DNA of 64,000 nt from Aristolochia californica (taxonomy: Eukaryota; Streptophyta; Magnoliopsida; Piperales; Aristolochiaceae), in the NCBI GenBank assembly GCA_029961685.1, contig JARWKL010000010.1:7833931-7897930 (forward strand), written 5' to 3'. Shown one piece after another: positions 1-10,840 of the stretch; the stretch's first letter is position 1; the number at the start of each line of letters is the position of its first letter. The translations under genes and the position numbers were made by a program. Under the pieces are notes generated by a model. It did no database searches. It was not told where the DNA came from and saw only the letters and a list, made by a program, of their open reading frames with translations.

Positions 1-698
1 TGCAATTCACTTATGTACTTGCTGGATGGGAGGGGTCAGCAGCCGATTCCCGTGTACTGAAGGACGCATTGACTCGTCGAGATAAAATTTTTGTACCTGA
101 AGGTAAGTAATATATTTTTATGCAGTCATTTTTTATCTATTTTATCTTCAATTATTTTATGTGGTATATAATTTCTATTATAGGAAAATATTATCTAGTC
201 GATGCTAGTTATGCAAATCTTCCGGGATTTTTGGCTCCATATCGAGGAACCCGATATCATCTACAAGAATTTGGAGATAATATTCCTAGAAATGAAAAAG
301 AATTATTCAATCGAAGACATTCATCTTTACGGAATATTATTGAGCGAACTTTTGGTGCTTTAAAAGCTCGACTTCAAATTTTAAAAGGCACTCCTCCATT
401 TTCTTTTAAGATCCAGGTGAAAATTGTACATGCTTGTTGCATACTGCACAATTATATATGTGCAGAAGATTATGATGATATATTTGAATATGAAGATGAT
501 GATTCGGTTGGCGAGCTCGGTGGAGGAGGTGATGCGGTCCAATTAGGTGCAATGGATGATACAAACAGCGATGATTGCGATGATCTTGAGGATGTGGGTA
601 GCCAAATAACAAGCATTCGGAGGCAGAGTGCATTAGAATCCACAAGTGCGGCACAATTTCGAGATGCCATATCGACTTCCATGTGGAACGATAAATGA
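1..698 (+). CDS. PIF/Harbinger transposase-like nuclease (HARBI1/ALP1-like), C-terminal part
   Basis: Only the C-terminal half lies in the window. Exon 1 (1-102) encodes GWEGSAADSRVL, the block with the second acidic residue of the DDE_4 nuclease family. A GT..AG intron (103-183) is removed in frame. Exon 2 (184-698, stop TGA 696-698) continues with KYYLVDASYANLPGFLAPYR and then IIERTFGALKARL, which carries the third acidic residue. The tail is Asp/Glu-rich. The first catalytic Asp and the N-terminus are upstream of position 1. The family cuts and rejoins DNA for Harbinger transposons, and host-domesticated relatives exist. The visible frame has no stop, so it may be a recent element or a domesticated gene; which one cannot be decided here. 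No terminal inverted repeat was recognised downstream. Confidence 0.85.
103..183 (+). other. Intron in the Harbinger transposase gene
   Basis: The donor GTAAGT at 103 and the acceptor ATTATAG ending at 183 flank an 81-base AT-rich segment. Removing it joins the two exons in phase (split Gly codon) and restores the family motif GKYYLVDA. The intron reads through to an ATG at 120, but that ATG lies inside the intron and is not a plausible start. Confidence 0.8.
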
Positions 699-1142
699 TG
701 GTTTACTCTTATTACTTTTGAACATGCGTCATTTATATGTACTAAACTTGTAACTTGCTGATTTTAATATTAAAGGCACAAACTCGTTATTTGAATAATT
801 TTTTTAGGTTATTTTCAAAGTTGTATACGTATTTATTTATTATTTTTTTAATTTTATTACTATATTAAACTTCATATTTAAGTCTCTGGTAAATAAAATA
901 TAATTAAAGTATGCATTTGATTAATTAATTACTTTTAATTTTGTCAAAATATATTATTAATTAATACCATGCAAATCTATCTTATGTTATTAATATAATA
1001 CTTTTTATTCATTAATCATAATTTTTTTATTTACTCTATTGTATTAGTGATTTAATAGTGGTAATTAAAATATTGTTAACTCAAACACTTGGTTTAATTA
1101 ACTTATTTTTATGATTAATAAAATCAATGGTTTTAAATTTCT
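699..1142. other. AT-rich downstream flank, no gene seen
   Basis: Strongly AT-rich sequence after the transposase stop. It has no coding potential and no recognisable repeat. It may be the 3' end of the Harbinger element. Confidence 0.5.
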
Positions 1143-1287
1143 AAGATGAAGATGAAGATGAAGTTGTCCACACTAACACCCTATTTCGAAGATTTCGAAG
1201 ATGAAGTTGTCCACACTAACACCCATTTCGAAGATGAAGATCATGTAGATGCATAAGATGAAGATGAAGATGAAGATGAAGATGAAA
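1143..1287. repeat. (GATGAA)n tracts with a duplicated 35-bp block
   Basis: Two GATGAA hexamer tracts (about 1144-1163 and 1256-1287) flank two copies of a block beginning ATGAAGTTGTCCACACTAAC (1158-1193 and 1201-1235). The array sits at the truncated 3' end of gypsy G1. Confidence 0.75.
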
Positions 1288-1304
1288 TTTTCCTTTTGTT
1301 GACT

Positions 1305-2410
1305 AACTCCCCCTTGGGGAAATTTTATGTTGTAGTTGGCCTGCAAGGGAGTGTTGACGGTAAGGATGGAGTCGTAACCATACATAGTCACCTTCCTTGT
1401 AGATGATATCCCGGTATCCCTTGTCGTAGAAGTCCTTCATACGAACTTGTGCTTTGAGGAGGTGATCGGAAATATTCTATAGCACCTAGTCCCTTTCAAT
1501 GAGTGTTTGATCAATAGAGTCTACGCGGGTGGAGCCCGGAGTATACGAGCAAAGACGAGGAGGATCTCTGTCATATAGAATGCCAAAGGGAGTAGACTGT
1601 AAAGCAGTGTGGAAGGAATTGTTGTAACAATATTCCAGCCACTATAGCCATTAGACGCAGTTTTTAGGACGATCGCCCACCAGACATCGGAGATACATTT
1701 CCATAGTTCGGTTAACGACCTTTGTTTGGCCGTCTGTTTGAGAATGATATGATGATGAGAACTTCAACTTGGTACCACATAGACGAAACAATTCACGCTA
1801 AAAAGTGCTGGTAAAGACCGCATCACGATCACTAATAATCGATTCTGGAAGACCATGTAAACGAACAATATGCTCGAGAAATATCTGTGCCAGCCTAGAT
1901 GCTGTATATGGGCGAGGAATGGGAATAAAGTGAGCATACTTGGAGAATCGATCCACCACCACAAATAATATTGACCTGCCAGAAGATAGTCGAAGACCTT
2001 CAACAAAGTCCATAGAAGTATCAGCCCACACCTGTGTAGGAAGTGCCAAAGGTTGCAAGGAAACCTGCTGGACTTTAGTGTTCGGCCTTGTTACGTTGAC
2101 ACACTAGACATGATGTTACATATATTGCAATGGAGGTCTTCATAGCCTACCAATAGTAATCTGCTCGAATGCGATGTAATGTTTTCTGGATGCCTTCATG
2201 TGTTCTATCATGGTATGCAGAGATGATAGCTGAAACCAAATTAGAAGTGTGTAGGATATATAATCGCGAGTTGTAATAAATAAGAGAGTCTTGACTGGTC
2301 CATCTAGAGTCCAAGGCCCCCTCTGTAATTTTCTTGTGCATATCAAGAAGAACCGGATTGCTGGCATTTTCCTTCTTGACCAAGTCTAACAGAAGCAAAT
2401 GAGGTTGGCT
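1305..2410 (-). pseudogene. Gypsy integrase (G1), broken
   Basis: The integrase inserts element cDNA into chromosomes. The zinc-binding part shows AYHDRTHEGIQKTLHRI near 2170-2220. The catalytic core follows at 1798-2058 with TSMDFVEGL, FVVVDRFSKYAHFIP and SDRDAVFTSTF, which supply the first two acidic residues. Below 1798 the frame breaks, and YCYNNSFHTALQS and the domain after the core are readable only with in-frame stops. The left end is cut at the G1 truncation. Confidence 0.75.
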
Positions 2411-3882
2411 AATAGCATATAGAAGTGGAGGGGTCTCCAAACGTCGTGACAAGGCATCTGTCACTTTGTATAACCTACTTGCGCGGTATTCCACCATAAA
2501 GTCGAATCCCATCAATTTACTTATCCAGTGTTGTTGAGGAGAGTCGTGAGGCACTGCTCCAGCAAATATTTGAGGCTGAAATGATCAGTCCGAATAATAA
2601 ATGCATGACCCCATAAGTACGGGCGCCAATGTTGTACAACTTTGGCCAACCCGATTAACTCCTGTTTATAAGCTGGCAATGTGTGTTGTCGTACTGCCAG
2701 TTGTCAATTGAAATATGCAATAGGGTGAAAGTACTATTTTAGAATGACCCCAATGCCCCCACTTGATGCCTCACACTCGACCTCAAATAACTCTTCAAAA
2801 TTGGGAAGTTGTAGAACTGGTGCGAATGCAAGAACTAATTTGAGATATGAGATGGACTATGTGGCCTGATCAGTCCAAATAAAGGAATTTTTCATGAGAA
2901 GATTTGTCAATGGTGCTGCAATCGGTCCATAGTTTTTGATAAATTTTTTGTAATATCCTGCCAATCCCAAAAACCCTCTCGAAGCAGATGTATTTATAGG
3001 TTGCGGCCAATGGACAATAACCTGAATTTTCTCAGAATCAATTGTGACCCCATCATGGGAAATAATATGGCTGAGATAGGCCACATGGGATGTCACCAAT
3101 GAGCATTTCAATTTCTTTATATATAATTGACTGGCATGTAACAATTCAAAAACCAATCATAAATGCTCTAAATGCGGATGTCCAGACTGGCTATAAATGA
3201 GTATGTCATCAAAGAAAACAAGTAAAATTTTGCAAAGATAGTTGCAAAATACCTCGTTCATTAACACCTGGAATGTGGATGGGGCATTGGATAACCCAAA
3301 TGGCATGACCTCAAATTCAAAGTGGCCGTGATGAGTACGAAAAGCTGTTTTATCGATGCCGTCTGGATGCATACGAACCTGATGATATCCGAAGCGCAAT
3401 TCCAATTTGGTGAATATATAAGACCCGTGCAATTCATCTAAAATGTCCTCCACTACAGGGATAGGGAACTTATCTTTCACCGTTTGGGCATCCAAATCAC
3501 GATAATCAACACAAAATCACCATGTACCATCATGTTTTTTAACGAGGAGGACCGGTGATGAGAATGGTGAACGGCTGCTGCGAATAAGGTCTTTTTGTAC
3601 CATTGCTTGGCACTATCTTTCAATTTCGTCTTTTTGGAGATGTGGGTACCGATAAGGTCGAACGACCACCACTTCTGATCCCTGTTTTAAACATATCCGA
3701 TGGTCATAGTGCCTCAAGGGAGGCAGCCCCAAGGGCTCTTGGAACAAGTCCGAGAATTCATCCAGGAGATGTTCTATGTTGTTGTCCGGATTATCCTGTG
3801 AGTGAATTGTATGAATATGATGTGGCTTGTCCACGTGACTGCCCTGTAATAATACTTGTTGTCCACTAGTTTCAAAACTCAT
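2411..3882 (-). pseudogene. Gypsy reverse transcriptase and RNase H (G1), broken
   Basis: The pol polymerase copies element RNA into DNA. Blocks in order: the region before RT ([17 protein letters not shown], 3613-3882), the RT palm (3157-3495: [36 protein letters not shown], and the intact active-site motif [10 protein letters not shown]), the connection (2857-3156: [30 protein letters not shown]) and the RNase H end (SPQQHWISKLMGFDFMVEY, 2500-2554). Frameshifts and stops separate the blocks, including stops near 3156 and 2855. Confidence 0.8.
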
Positions 3883-4300
3883 AGTTAAAGCAGTAAAATA
3901 TCATAAAATAGGGCCGAGTGTTTGCAACCATGTAAAACCCAAAACCATATCGAAACAAGCTAGAGGTATGACAAAAAAATCAGAATGAAAGAAAGTTGTA
4001 CCAATTGAGAACTTAACTTTTTTGTTGATGGCGTAGCTTGGAAATTTTTTTCATTGGCAACCTAAACAATCGCTATTGAGTGTGGAAGTATCTGTAGTTG
4101 AAGGTGTTGAGCAGCGGTCCAACTGAGAAAATTATGTGTATTTCTCAAATCCAGAAGGCTTACAAGGTTCTGGTCCATCACCTGAGTGTGGACTTGCATC
4201 ATTTTGGCGGATTTCTGTCCTGTAATGGCATGCAGAGAGATTTCCGGTGGATTCTCCTCAATAGTATCATCAGTTTGTAATAGTGCTATGGTTTCATCGA
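3883..4300 (-). pseudogene. Gypsy aspartic protease (G1), active site lost
   Basis: This follows the zinc knuckle and ISLHAITGQK, the usual start of protease in this family. Where active copies have a D-S/T-G triad, this copy reads LLDLRNTHNFLS near 4120-4157, so Ser/Thr and Gly are lost. The homologous G5 copy keeps DSGT. The rest down to about 3883 is interrupted by stops. Confidence 0.65.
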
Positions 4301-5380
4301 CCTCTAACCAGAATAACATTTTACACTGATGGCCTGCCCTATATGTTTCATCACAATTATAACATAAGTTCTTTGCTCTGCGCTCAGCCATTTTCCCGCT
4401 AGTTAATTTCTGAATATATTGGGTGGGCGGGTTGCTGGGCCGTGTAACTGCTGTAGGAGTAATGCTGGAATGATTTCTGACCTATTGCCTATTAGGAGGA
4501 GCTAACTGAGGGTTAGGGTTGTGCCTTCCTTGCTAGCTAGTGGAAGTGTTCTGATCCCCTTGCCAAGGTGGTCTTCTGTTTTTAACTTTTTGTTGAAGTT
4601 CCAGTGCACGAGCTAGATTCATTGCTCGAGCTAAGTCAGTAGGTGTGTGCAGCTCCACCTCTAACTGTAATGCCTCAGTAAGGCCTGCCATAAATAAATT
4701 GATCTACTGATCTACTCGAACCATCAGACTGACTCGTGCTATTTTTTCTTGGAACTGTTTTTGATATAGTACCACTGTGCCAATTTGTCGTAACAATACC
4801 AAATCTCCCAAACGGTTATGGTGGGCTGGCGGACTGAAGCAGATATAACTCCTTGAACTCTTCCCAACCCAGCACCAATCTATCCAACTCTACTTGGTGA
4901 AACCAGAGGTGTTCCTCATTGAGCAAGTGGAAGGCAGCCAGTCCCACCTTATCAATTTCTGATGTTCTCTGATGGGTAATTTTTTTTCCCCACCTATGTA
5001 ACCAAATCAAGGGGTCATCTGACCAATTAAAAGTAGGACATTCAAGTTTTGTTTACCTTGGTACGGTGCCTCCTCCTTGGTTGAAATTTTCTGTCTGGCT
5101 AGGAAAGGTAGTGCACCCAGAACACTGGTCTCCCCCTCTGTTGAACGAGTTGTCCTCTCCTCTTTGCTTCAGGGTTGAATTTCTTCCAACCGTAATATTT
5201 CCCATCATTCCGGACAGTCTATTAATCTAGAGATTAATATTTGGAATTTGTTCCAACTTCTCCATGATTATGGCAAGCTTTCTTTCATTCTCTGCTTATT
5301 TTTCTTCCTATGCCTGCTGCCTTCTGCCTTCTAATCATCAACTCTTTTAACTCACCATTATTGGGCCCCCCTATGTTACC
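4301..5380 (-). pseudogene. Gypsy gag with zinc knuckle (G1), broken
   Basis: Gag forms the particle that packages element RNA. The core at 4816-5010 shows MIWLHRWGKK, AFHLLNEEHLWFHQVE and GWEEFKELYL, matching the retrotransposon gag domain of gypsy elements. The C-terminal zinc knuckle is CYNCDETYRAGHQC at 4323-4364, the spacing common in plant chromovirus gag. Frames break several times between them. The likely start is near 5350, just inside the primer site. Confidence 0.75.
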
Positions 5381-5382
5381 CT

Positions 5383-5394
5383 GCTCTTATACGA
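5383..5394 (-). promoter_or_regulatory. Primer-binding site of G1
   Basis: On the minus strand this reads TCGTATAAGAGC, 10 of 12 matches to the tRNA-Met primer site TGGTATCAGAGC. It lies four bases inside the LTR end. Confidence 0.6.
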
Positions 5395-5398
5395 AGAT

Positions 5399-6326
5399 GT
5401 TATAGTCCCTAGCCATGTATTGAGTAACTCAGCGTGGGAATTGTGAATCCAGCACTATAATAGGGTTGTTGGTCTCGGTAATGAAGAAAGGAGCCTCCTT
5501 TTCTTACCTGTTCTCAGTAAGATTGAAAAGGAGTTTCCTTTTCTTAATCTTCTCAGTTAAGGGAATATGTCTCTTGTTGTTCTTGGCCAGGAAGGGTTAA
5601 ACCCTTTTTTCTGCTCTCGTCTAAGAGGGTAGGAACCCTCTAGGAATGTTGACCATTTTGGTCATTTGGCCATCTTATAATACTCATAGATATGTGAGCC
5701 TTCCTTGGTCGTGTGGGCTTGAGCCCTATCTTCCAACACTGTTGTTCACGTAGGAGGGGTTAGGCCTTCCAAACCATGCCTTGCTCGGTTAGAGGCAAAA
5801 GCAACCTTCTTTAGATGTGCTGCTCGGTTAGGAAGTCCATAATCTACCTTTCTTGCTCAGAATGGAAGAGATCAAACCCCTCTTGCTGCTGTGAACGTGG
5901 AAGAGGCTAAAGCCCCTTCTTGAACTCGGAAAATAGTAACTCAAGTCCCTCTCCCTTAGTTTGGATAATATCAATGCAAACCAGAATTCAAAGAGAGGAA
6001 GAATAAACCAAAATCAAGAGAGAACTATACCTGGAGCTTGTCAAGGAGACCTCTCAACCCTAGAGGTCGTCAAGGAGAACTCCACACCCTGTTTAACCTA
6101 ATTCAATACTTGCATTTTCTCTATTTATCTACCCTCTAAATAGGGTTTGACGTCATAAGTGTTTTAGGGCTAAAATTTACAATTCTGCCCTTGCGTCCTT
6201 GATCATTACATAATTAATGAAAAAATATACTTAAAGAAATATATAATATGAAATTTAAAAGAAATAAACTCAGTGAGTCATTACTGTCTCTTTTGGGTGA
6301 CTCGGTGTGCTATTGAGCCCTCAACA
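5399..6326 (-). repeat. 5' LTR of gypsy G1
   Basis: The LTR is 928 bp. On the minus strand it begins TGTTGAGGGCTCAATAGC (right edge 6326) and ends GGGACTATAACA (left edge 5399). Length and both edges match the plus-strand LTR at 57960-58889 (930 bp). Confidence 0.8.
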
Positions 6327-7229
6327 CGTTAAGTGTAAAACGAAGTTAATTGGGCGATTCTGGACAGTTTCGACAGTGCTTCGTAATGTGGGCATAAATA
6401 TCTTATCCAAGTTCTGAATGAGATAATTCAAGATGATATGGAAAGCCAAGAAAAATTTATACAACTTTTATGTTATGAATTTCTAGATATACTGGCTGAA
6501 TCTCGGTTGAATCGGATTTGATGTCATGGCACATGCACTATGACCCAAATCGGATGCATGAAAATAAAAACCCTAAATCGGGAGAAAGAAGGAGAATAAA
6601 AAAGGTGGCACAAGGAGAGTTCAGGAGGACGCCCCCTCTTGGTCTCTTCTCCAGCTTTTCATCTTCTTTTCTCTAGTTTTTCCCTCAACTTTCTTCATGG
6701 CCCTGTGTGGCTAAATTTTCAGACTTGGTCAAAGGCAACTGAATCCATCGGAGACAATACAACTGTGAGATCTGATTTGTTTTCATCTTTCAATTTATGT
6801 TTTGAGTATTTGATGTTCTTCTGAAATTTTATTTCATGATTATCTTGTTTAATCACTATGAGGCCTACTAGTTTATTACTCATTGCAATCTACAACTAGG
6901 TTAGATTTCAAATCTGTAATTGTTTGATCCCTCTAACCTGTGAAGCAATCAAATTTGATGATTTGTTGTGTCAGAAATTATTAGATCTTGAGAAGAACTC
7001 TGGACTAAATTAAATGCAGCTGCTTGTGCTTGTGTTTTTTAGCTTCATCATTCTCTCTAGTTCTTAAGGCTACTGCTAGATTAAACCTATAGTGGTTGTC
7101 TTGGGTTGTTTAGTAGTTAGGGTTAATTGGATCTCTTTTTTTTTCTAATTAACTACGAAAGGCATGATAGGAAGATAGTTCCAATGGTGAATACTACTCC
7201 TCCATCCTTGTTCATGGAGCATAAAAGTA
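6327..7229. other. Unassigned spacer, no gene seen
   Basis: About 900 bases between gypsy G1 and the copia array. A short open frame at 6639-6824 has no recognisable domain. No terminal repeats, PBS or purine tract were found. Confidence 0.5.
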
Positions 7230-7640
7230 GATTAATCACTCTTCGTGGGATCGATAATTACTCGCACTACTACATATATTTTAAGGAGTATAGGTTTTAT
7301 TTTTGGTTGCCTGTGACAGCACACTGGAACCCTCTTGAATTCTATATCTCCTTGTTTACTTGCCAAGTTTGTCTCCATAGCAGATCGATCCCAAACCAAG
7401 GTACGTGGGGTGGGGTCCATATTTTCTACACCTACTCTTCATTTAAAAGATGTCTTATTTTTTTTCCCAAGTTTCCATTAAATCTTTTATCTGTAAGTCA
7501 GTAACTAAAGAATTCAATTGTTTCATCACTTTCCCCCCACTTGTTGTGTTCTTCGAGATCCGAAGAGAAAACATATTATTGGTGGAGGTTGTGAAAAAGG
7601 GGGGCTCTAATATCTTGATTCACCACCGTTAATAGCCACC
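7230..7640 (+). pseudogene. Copia protease (unit 1), frameshifted
   Basis: Alignment by eye to unit 2 and C4 shows the protease region downstream of the active site, with LNSISPCLLAKFVSIADRSQ and VLFFPKFPLNLLSVSQ in different frames. The DSGA motif itself is not recoverable. Everything 5' of it, including gag, is missing from unit 1. Confidence 0.55.
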
Positions 7641-8800
7641 ACTAGTGCTCAACACATGACTCTTCAGTGGCACAATAGTTTAGGACATCCTTCCCTTCAG
7701 GCACTCAAACATATTATTCCTACATTATAGTCTATTTCTAGTCTCAATTGTGAAGACTGTCAAGTGAGTAAACACCAGTGGAGTACTTATTCTCCTCCTA
7801 GTGAAACCAAGAGTGTTGACCCATTTTATTTAGTTCACACTGATATATGGGGCCCTATGAATATCTCAAATGTTTCCTGGTCTAAGTATTTCGTTACAGT
7901 TGTGGATGATTTCTCCCGAGTTACATGGTTGTTCCTATTAAAAGTGAGGTCAGAATTTTTACCTCTTTTTAAGTCTTTTTGTGCCTTGGTGTCTACCCAG
8001 TTCAACACTATCTTAAAGATTATACGCTCCGATAATGCCAAGGAATATTTGTCTTCGGACTTTCAAACTTTTTTTTTGGGACAAAGGTATCACTCACGAA
8101 ACCTCTTGTGTGTCTACACACTACAACAAAATGGTGTGGTAGAAAGAAAAATAGACACCTTCTTGAGCTTGCCCATGCTCTAATCCATCATATACATGTA
8201 CCTCATTTCTACTGACCCCATGCTCTTCTCACTGCCTATTATCTTATTAACAGTTTACTTCTTTAGTGCTTGGTCAATAGATACAATATTCATGTCTTTT
8301 TCCTGGTGATAAGTTGTTCTCTCTTCCTTTGAGAGTTTTTGGGTGTACCCACTTTGTTCATAATATTTCCACACGTATGACTAAATTGGTCCCAGGGCAT
8401 TTAAATGTATTTTTTTGGGTACTCTCGTACTCAAAAGGGATATGTCTATTACAATCCATCTCTTCAAATATTGTTTGTTTCGAGTGATGTCACATTCTTT
8501 GAGTATCAGTCTTTTTATTCATCCACTAGTGCCCCACCAGGTTTTTCTATTGCCAATGATTTTCCCAAACCTATTCTGACAATTGATGACCTTGCACCTC
8601 ATGGCCATATTGAAGTACCTATTGTGCCTTTGAACCATTGGCCAACACTTTACCAGTGGAGTCTCCAAATTCATCTGAGGTATGTTCCCCTTCCCTGTCC
8701 CCTATTTTTGGTCCTTTATTTGATACCCGGCCTATTGCTCTTCGAAAATAACCTAAGGCATGCACCCGACCTTTTACCTCTCACACCACTAGTTAGTTTT
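7641..8800 (+). pseudogene. Copia integrase (unit 1), broken
   Basis: The GAG-pre-integrase block MTLQWHNSLGHPSLQALKHI precedes the core at 7764-8183, which has LVHTDIWGPM (first Asp), VVDDFSRVTWLFLLK, IIRSDNAKEYLS (second Asp) and QQNGVVERK (Glu). The downstream domain continues at 8405-8530 (GYSRTQKGYVYYNPSLQILF, then SSDVTFFEYQSFYSSTSAPPG). There are stops and frameshifts near 8183 and 8400. Confidence 0.8.
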
Positions 8801-9867
8801 GATCTACCCATTGGATATCACCATCTTCCTAGCAGTTTTCTTTTGTTGCTATTCCTCATTTTTATTAGGAGGCCCTTCGGATTTCAGGATGGAAAGCAGC
8901 CATGGAAGAAGAAATGGCAGCTCTTTACGAGAACCAAAATGGTGCCTTGTTTCATTACCATATGGTAAAAAGTCGATAGGATGTAAATGGGTCTTCATTG
9001 TCAAAGAAAATCTGGATGGCATGGTGGCCCGCCTTAAAGCCAGACTCGTGGCTAAAGGCTATACCAAATGTTATGGGATTGATTATGAGAAAATATTTTC
9101 CCCATTGCCAATGCCAACTCAGTACGTCTCTTTTTTATCTCTGGCTGCTAATTCTCGATGGTATGTCTTTCAACTAGATGTAAAAATACCTTTATCAGTG
9201 GCGATATTAAGGAGAAAATTTATATGCCGCAACTACCTAGATATGTGGTTTAGAGGGAGCTGGTGTGTCGTCTTACAAAATCAGTATATGGTTTGAAAAC
9301 CTCTCTATAGGCCTGGTTTGACAAGTTTAATCAAGTAATGATTCATTTTGGGTTCACAAGATGCTCTTTGGACCATTCTATATTTGTCAAGCATACTGAG
9401 AAAGGAATTGTACTACTAGTTGTATATGTGGATGATATTATTCTGACGGGTAGTGATTCTGATAGCATCAGTCAAGTAAAAAACAAGATATGCAATGAGT
9501 TCAAAATGAAATACTTGGGACTTCTCATGTATTTTCTTGGTATTGAGGTTCTTCAGTCCAAACATGGTATTATCTTATTATAGAGGAAATATGTCCTTAA
9601 CTTGCTAAAAAAACAAGAATGATGGGATGTCATCTTCCTGACACCCCTATGGAGACAAATACAAAACTATGTACAGGCTCGGGATAGGAAGTTGATGTTG
9701 GAAAGTATTATAGGCTAGTTGGCAAGCTTATCTATCTCATTGCGACTAGACTAGATGTTTCTTTTGTTGTCAGTATGGTCAGTCAATATATGCATAAATC
9801 TCATATGTCTCATTGGCAGGCATTGTAGAGGATTCTCAGAAACTTGGAAAAGGCACCAGGACAAGGG
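8801..9867 (+). pseudogene. Copia reverse transcriptase and RNase H start (unit 1), broken
   Basis: RT blocks: GCKWVFIVKENLDGMVARLK and LVAKGYT near 8980-9065, then LDHSIFVKHTEKGIVLLVVY leading to an intact YVDD at 9425-9436 and MKYLGLLMYFLGIEVLQSKH. Frames change at about 9190 and 9296. The RNase H lead-in (VGKLIYLIATRLDVSF, SQYMHKSHMSHWQAL) reaches about 9867, where it fuses to LTR1. The RNase H catalytic part is absent. Confidence 0.8.
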
Positions 9868-10088
9868 CTCCTTATCACATGAGTTGGAAGATTTGGCAAT
9901 CAAGTGGGACCCACCATGATAACGTGTCTCACAGAAGAGTTTTTGTTTAAAGGAGTTCTAGTTACGTTCATCTTCTATGTATGTTGATTTATTTAATTAT
10001 GTTAGGACTTGTCTTTAAGTATTAGAGTTTAGGTGTAATTGGGACAAGGGTAGTTTAATTGTATTTGGATTCTACTACTTTCCTTTCT

Positions 10089-10096
10089 TATAAATA
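10089..10096 (+). promoter_or_regulatory. TATA box in LTR1
   Basis: TATAAATA followed by GAGG, preceded by a GGTGTAATTGGGACAAGGG module. The same arrangement is in LTR2, E3 and the LTRs at 34762 and 35706, as expected for a retroelement promoter. Confidence 0.6.
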
Positions 10097-10198
10097 GAGG
10101 TTCATGTACTTTTATTACATCAAGTCAAGAAGCTCTCCACATCTCAACTTGTGAAGAATCTCTCTCTAGCCAAAATTCCTCTTCTCCTCTCTACCCGA

Positions 10199-10199
10199 G

Positions 10200-10228
<29 letters not shown>
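10199..10228. repeat. (CT)n microsatellite in LTR1
   Basis: About 15 uninterrupted CT units near the 3' end of LTR1. LTR2 has only short CT runs here. Confidence 0.85.
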
Positions 10229-10231
<3 letters not shown>

Positions 10232-10293
10232 TTTTTTTCTCCTCCCTCTTTCACCTTGCTTGAGATTTCAGTCATGGGGTCCTAAATTCAACA

Positions 10294-10305
10294 TGGTATA
10301 AAAGC
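10294..10305 (+). promoter_or_regulatory. Primer-binding site of copia unit 2
   Basis: TGGTATAAAAGC starts at the base after the LTR CA end and matches 10 of 12 bases of the tRNA-Met-type site. Confidence 0.65.
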
Positions 10306-10840
10306 ATAATATTTAGGATCCCCACGTCAAAAAAATGCTCTAAGAAGTTATGATCAAAGCTACTCATAGAAGGCTATTTGTGAAGCAAGATTGAAGCAAG
10401 TGATTTTTTTTTTCATTCTTGTTATTATTACTTCCTGCTCTTGGTTTTTTGAGTTTTTAGAAGATGGTTTAGAGATGATTTTATTGTTCTCTGCATCTTA
10501 TGAAATTATTGAGATTTATGCATCTCGGTTAGAAGAAGTTTACCAAGGCAGTTTTGTTGGTTTGCAAGTTCTTGATTGAAAATCAGTTTATGTTGAGATT
10601 TTTTGCATAAAAGGTTATAATTTTGTGGGAACAAGATTTTCCTGATAACGAAAATTCTCTTGAGTTTATTATGAGTGGTTTTTTATCCATTGGATTTCAG
10701 AAATACAATTACTTGGCTTCTATGCTAAGCTTCTCCATTAACTGAGTTGTTTGAAGAACTCGGTTTTGTGATTATTATTTTGGAGAATTTATTTTTAGTA
10801 CATTATTACCCTTGAATTGCCTCTTTTGGCTGAAGAATAC
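10306..10840 (+). other. 5' leader of copia unit 2
   Basis: Untranslated leader between primer site and gag, matched by 15103-15594 in unit 3. Short open frames here are not conserved. Confidence 0.6.

Larger units (their letters stand above)
1300..6326 (-). mobile_element. Ty3/gypsy element G1, 3'-truncated, with 5' LTR
   Basis: Reading on the minus strand: 5' LTR (5399-6326), primer site, gag, protease, reverse transcriptase, RNase H and integrase, in the order typical of Ty3/gypsy. The element stops at about 1305, just after the integrase C-terminal [12 protein letters not shown] block, where the (GATGAA)n array begins. The end of pol and the 3' LTR are missing. Every reading frame carries stops, so it is a dead copy. 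Its LTR is related to those at 40560, 48993 and 57960. Confidence 0.85.
9868..10293 (+). repeat. Copia LTR1, 5'-truncated
   Basis: It matches the 3' three quarters of LTR2 and ends GGTCCTAAATTCAACA directly before the primer site. Its 5' portion (the TGTTACAA.GTGGG start) is missing; the junction with unit 1 lies around CTCCTTATCACATGAG. Confidence 0.75.

Noticed and set aside
3603..3869. Plus-strand 88-codon frame
   Set aside because: Antisense shadow of the gypsy pol segment before RT.
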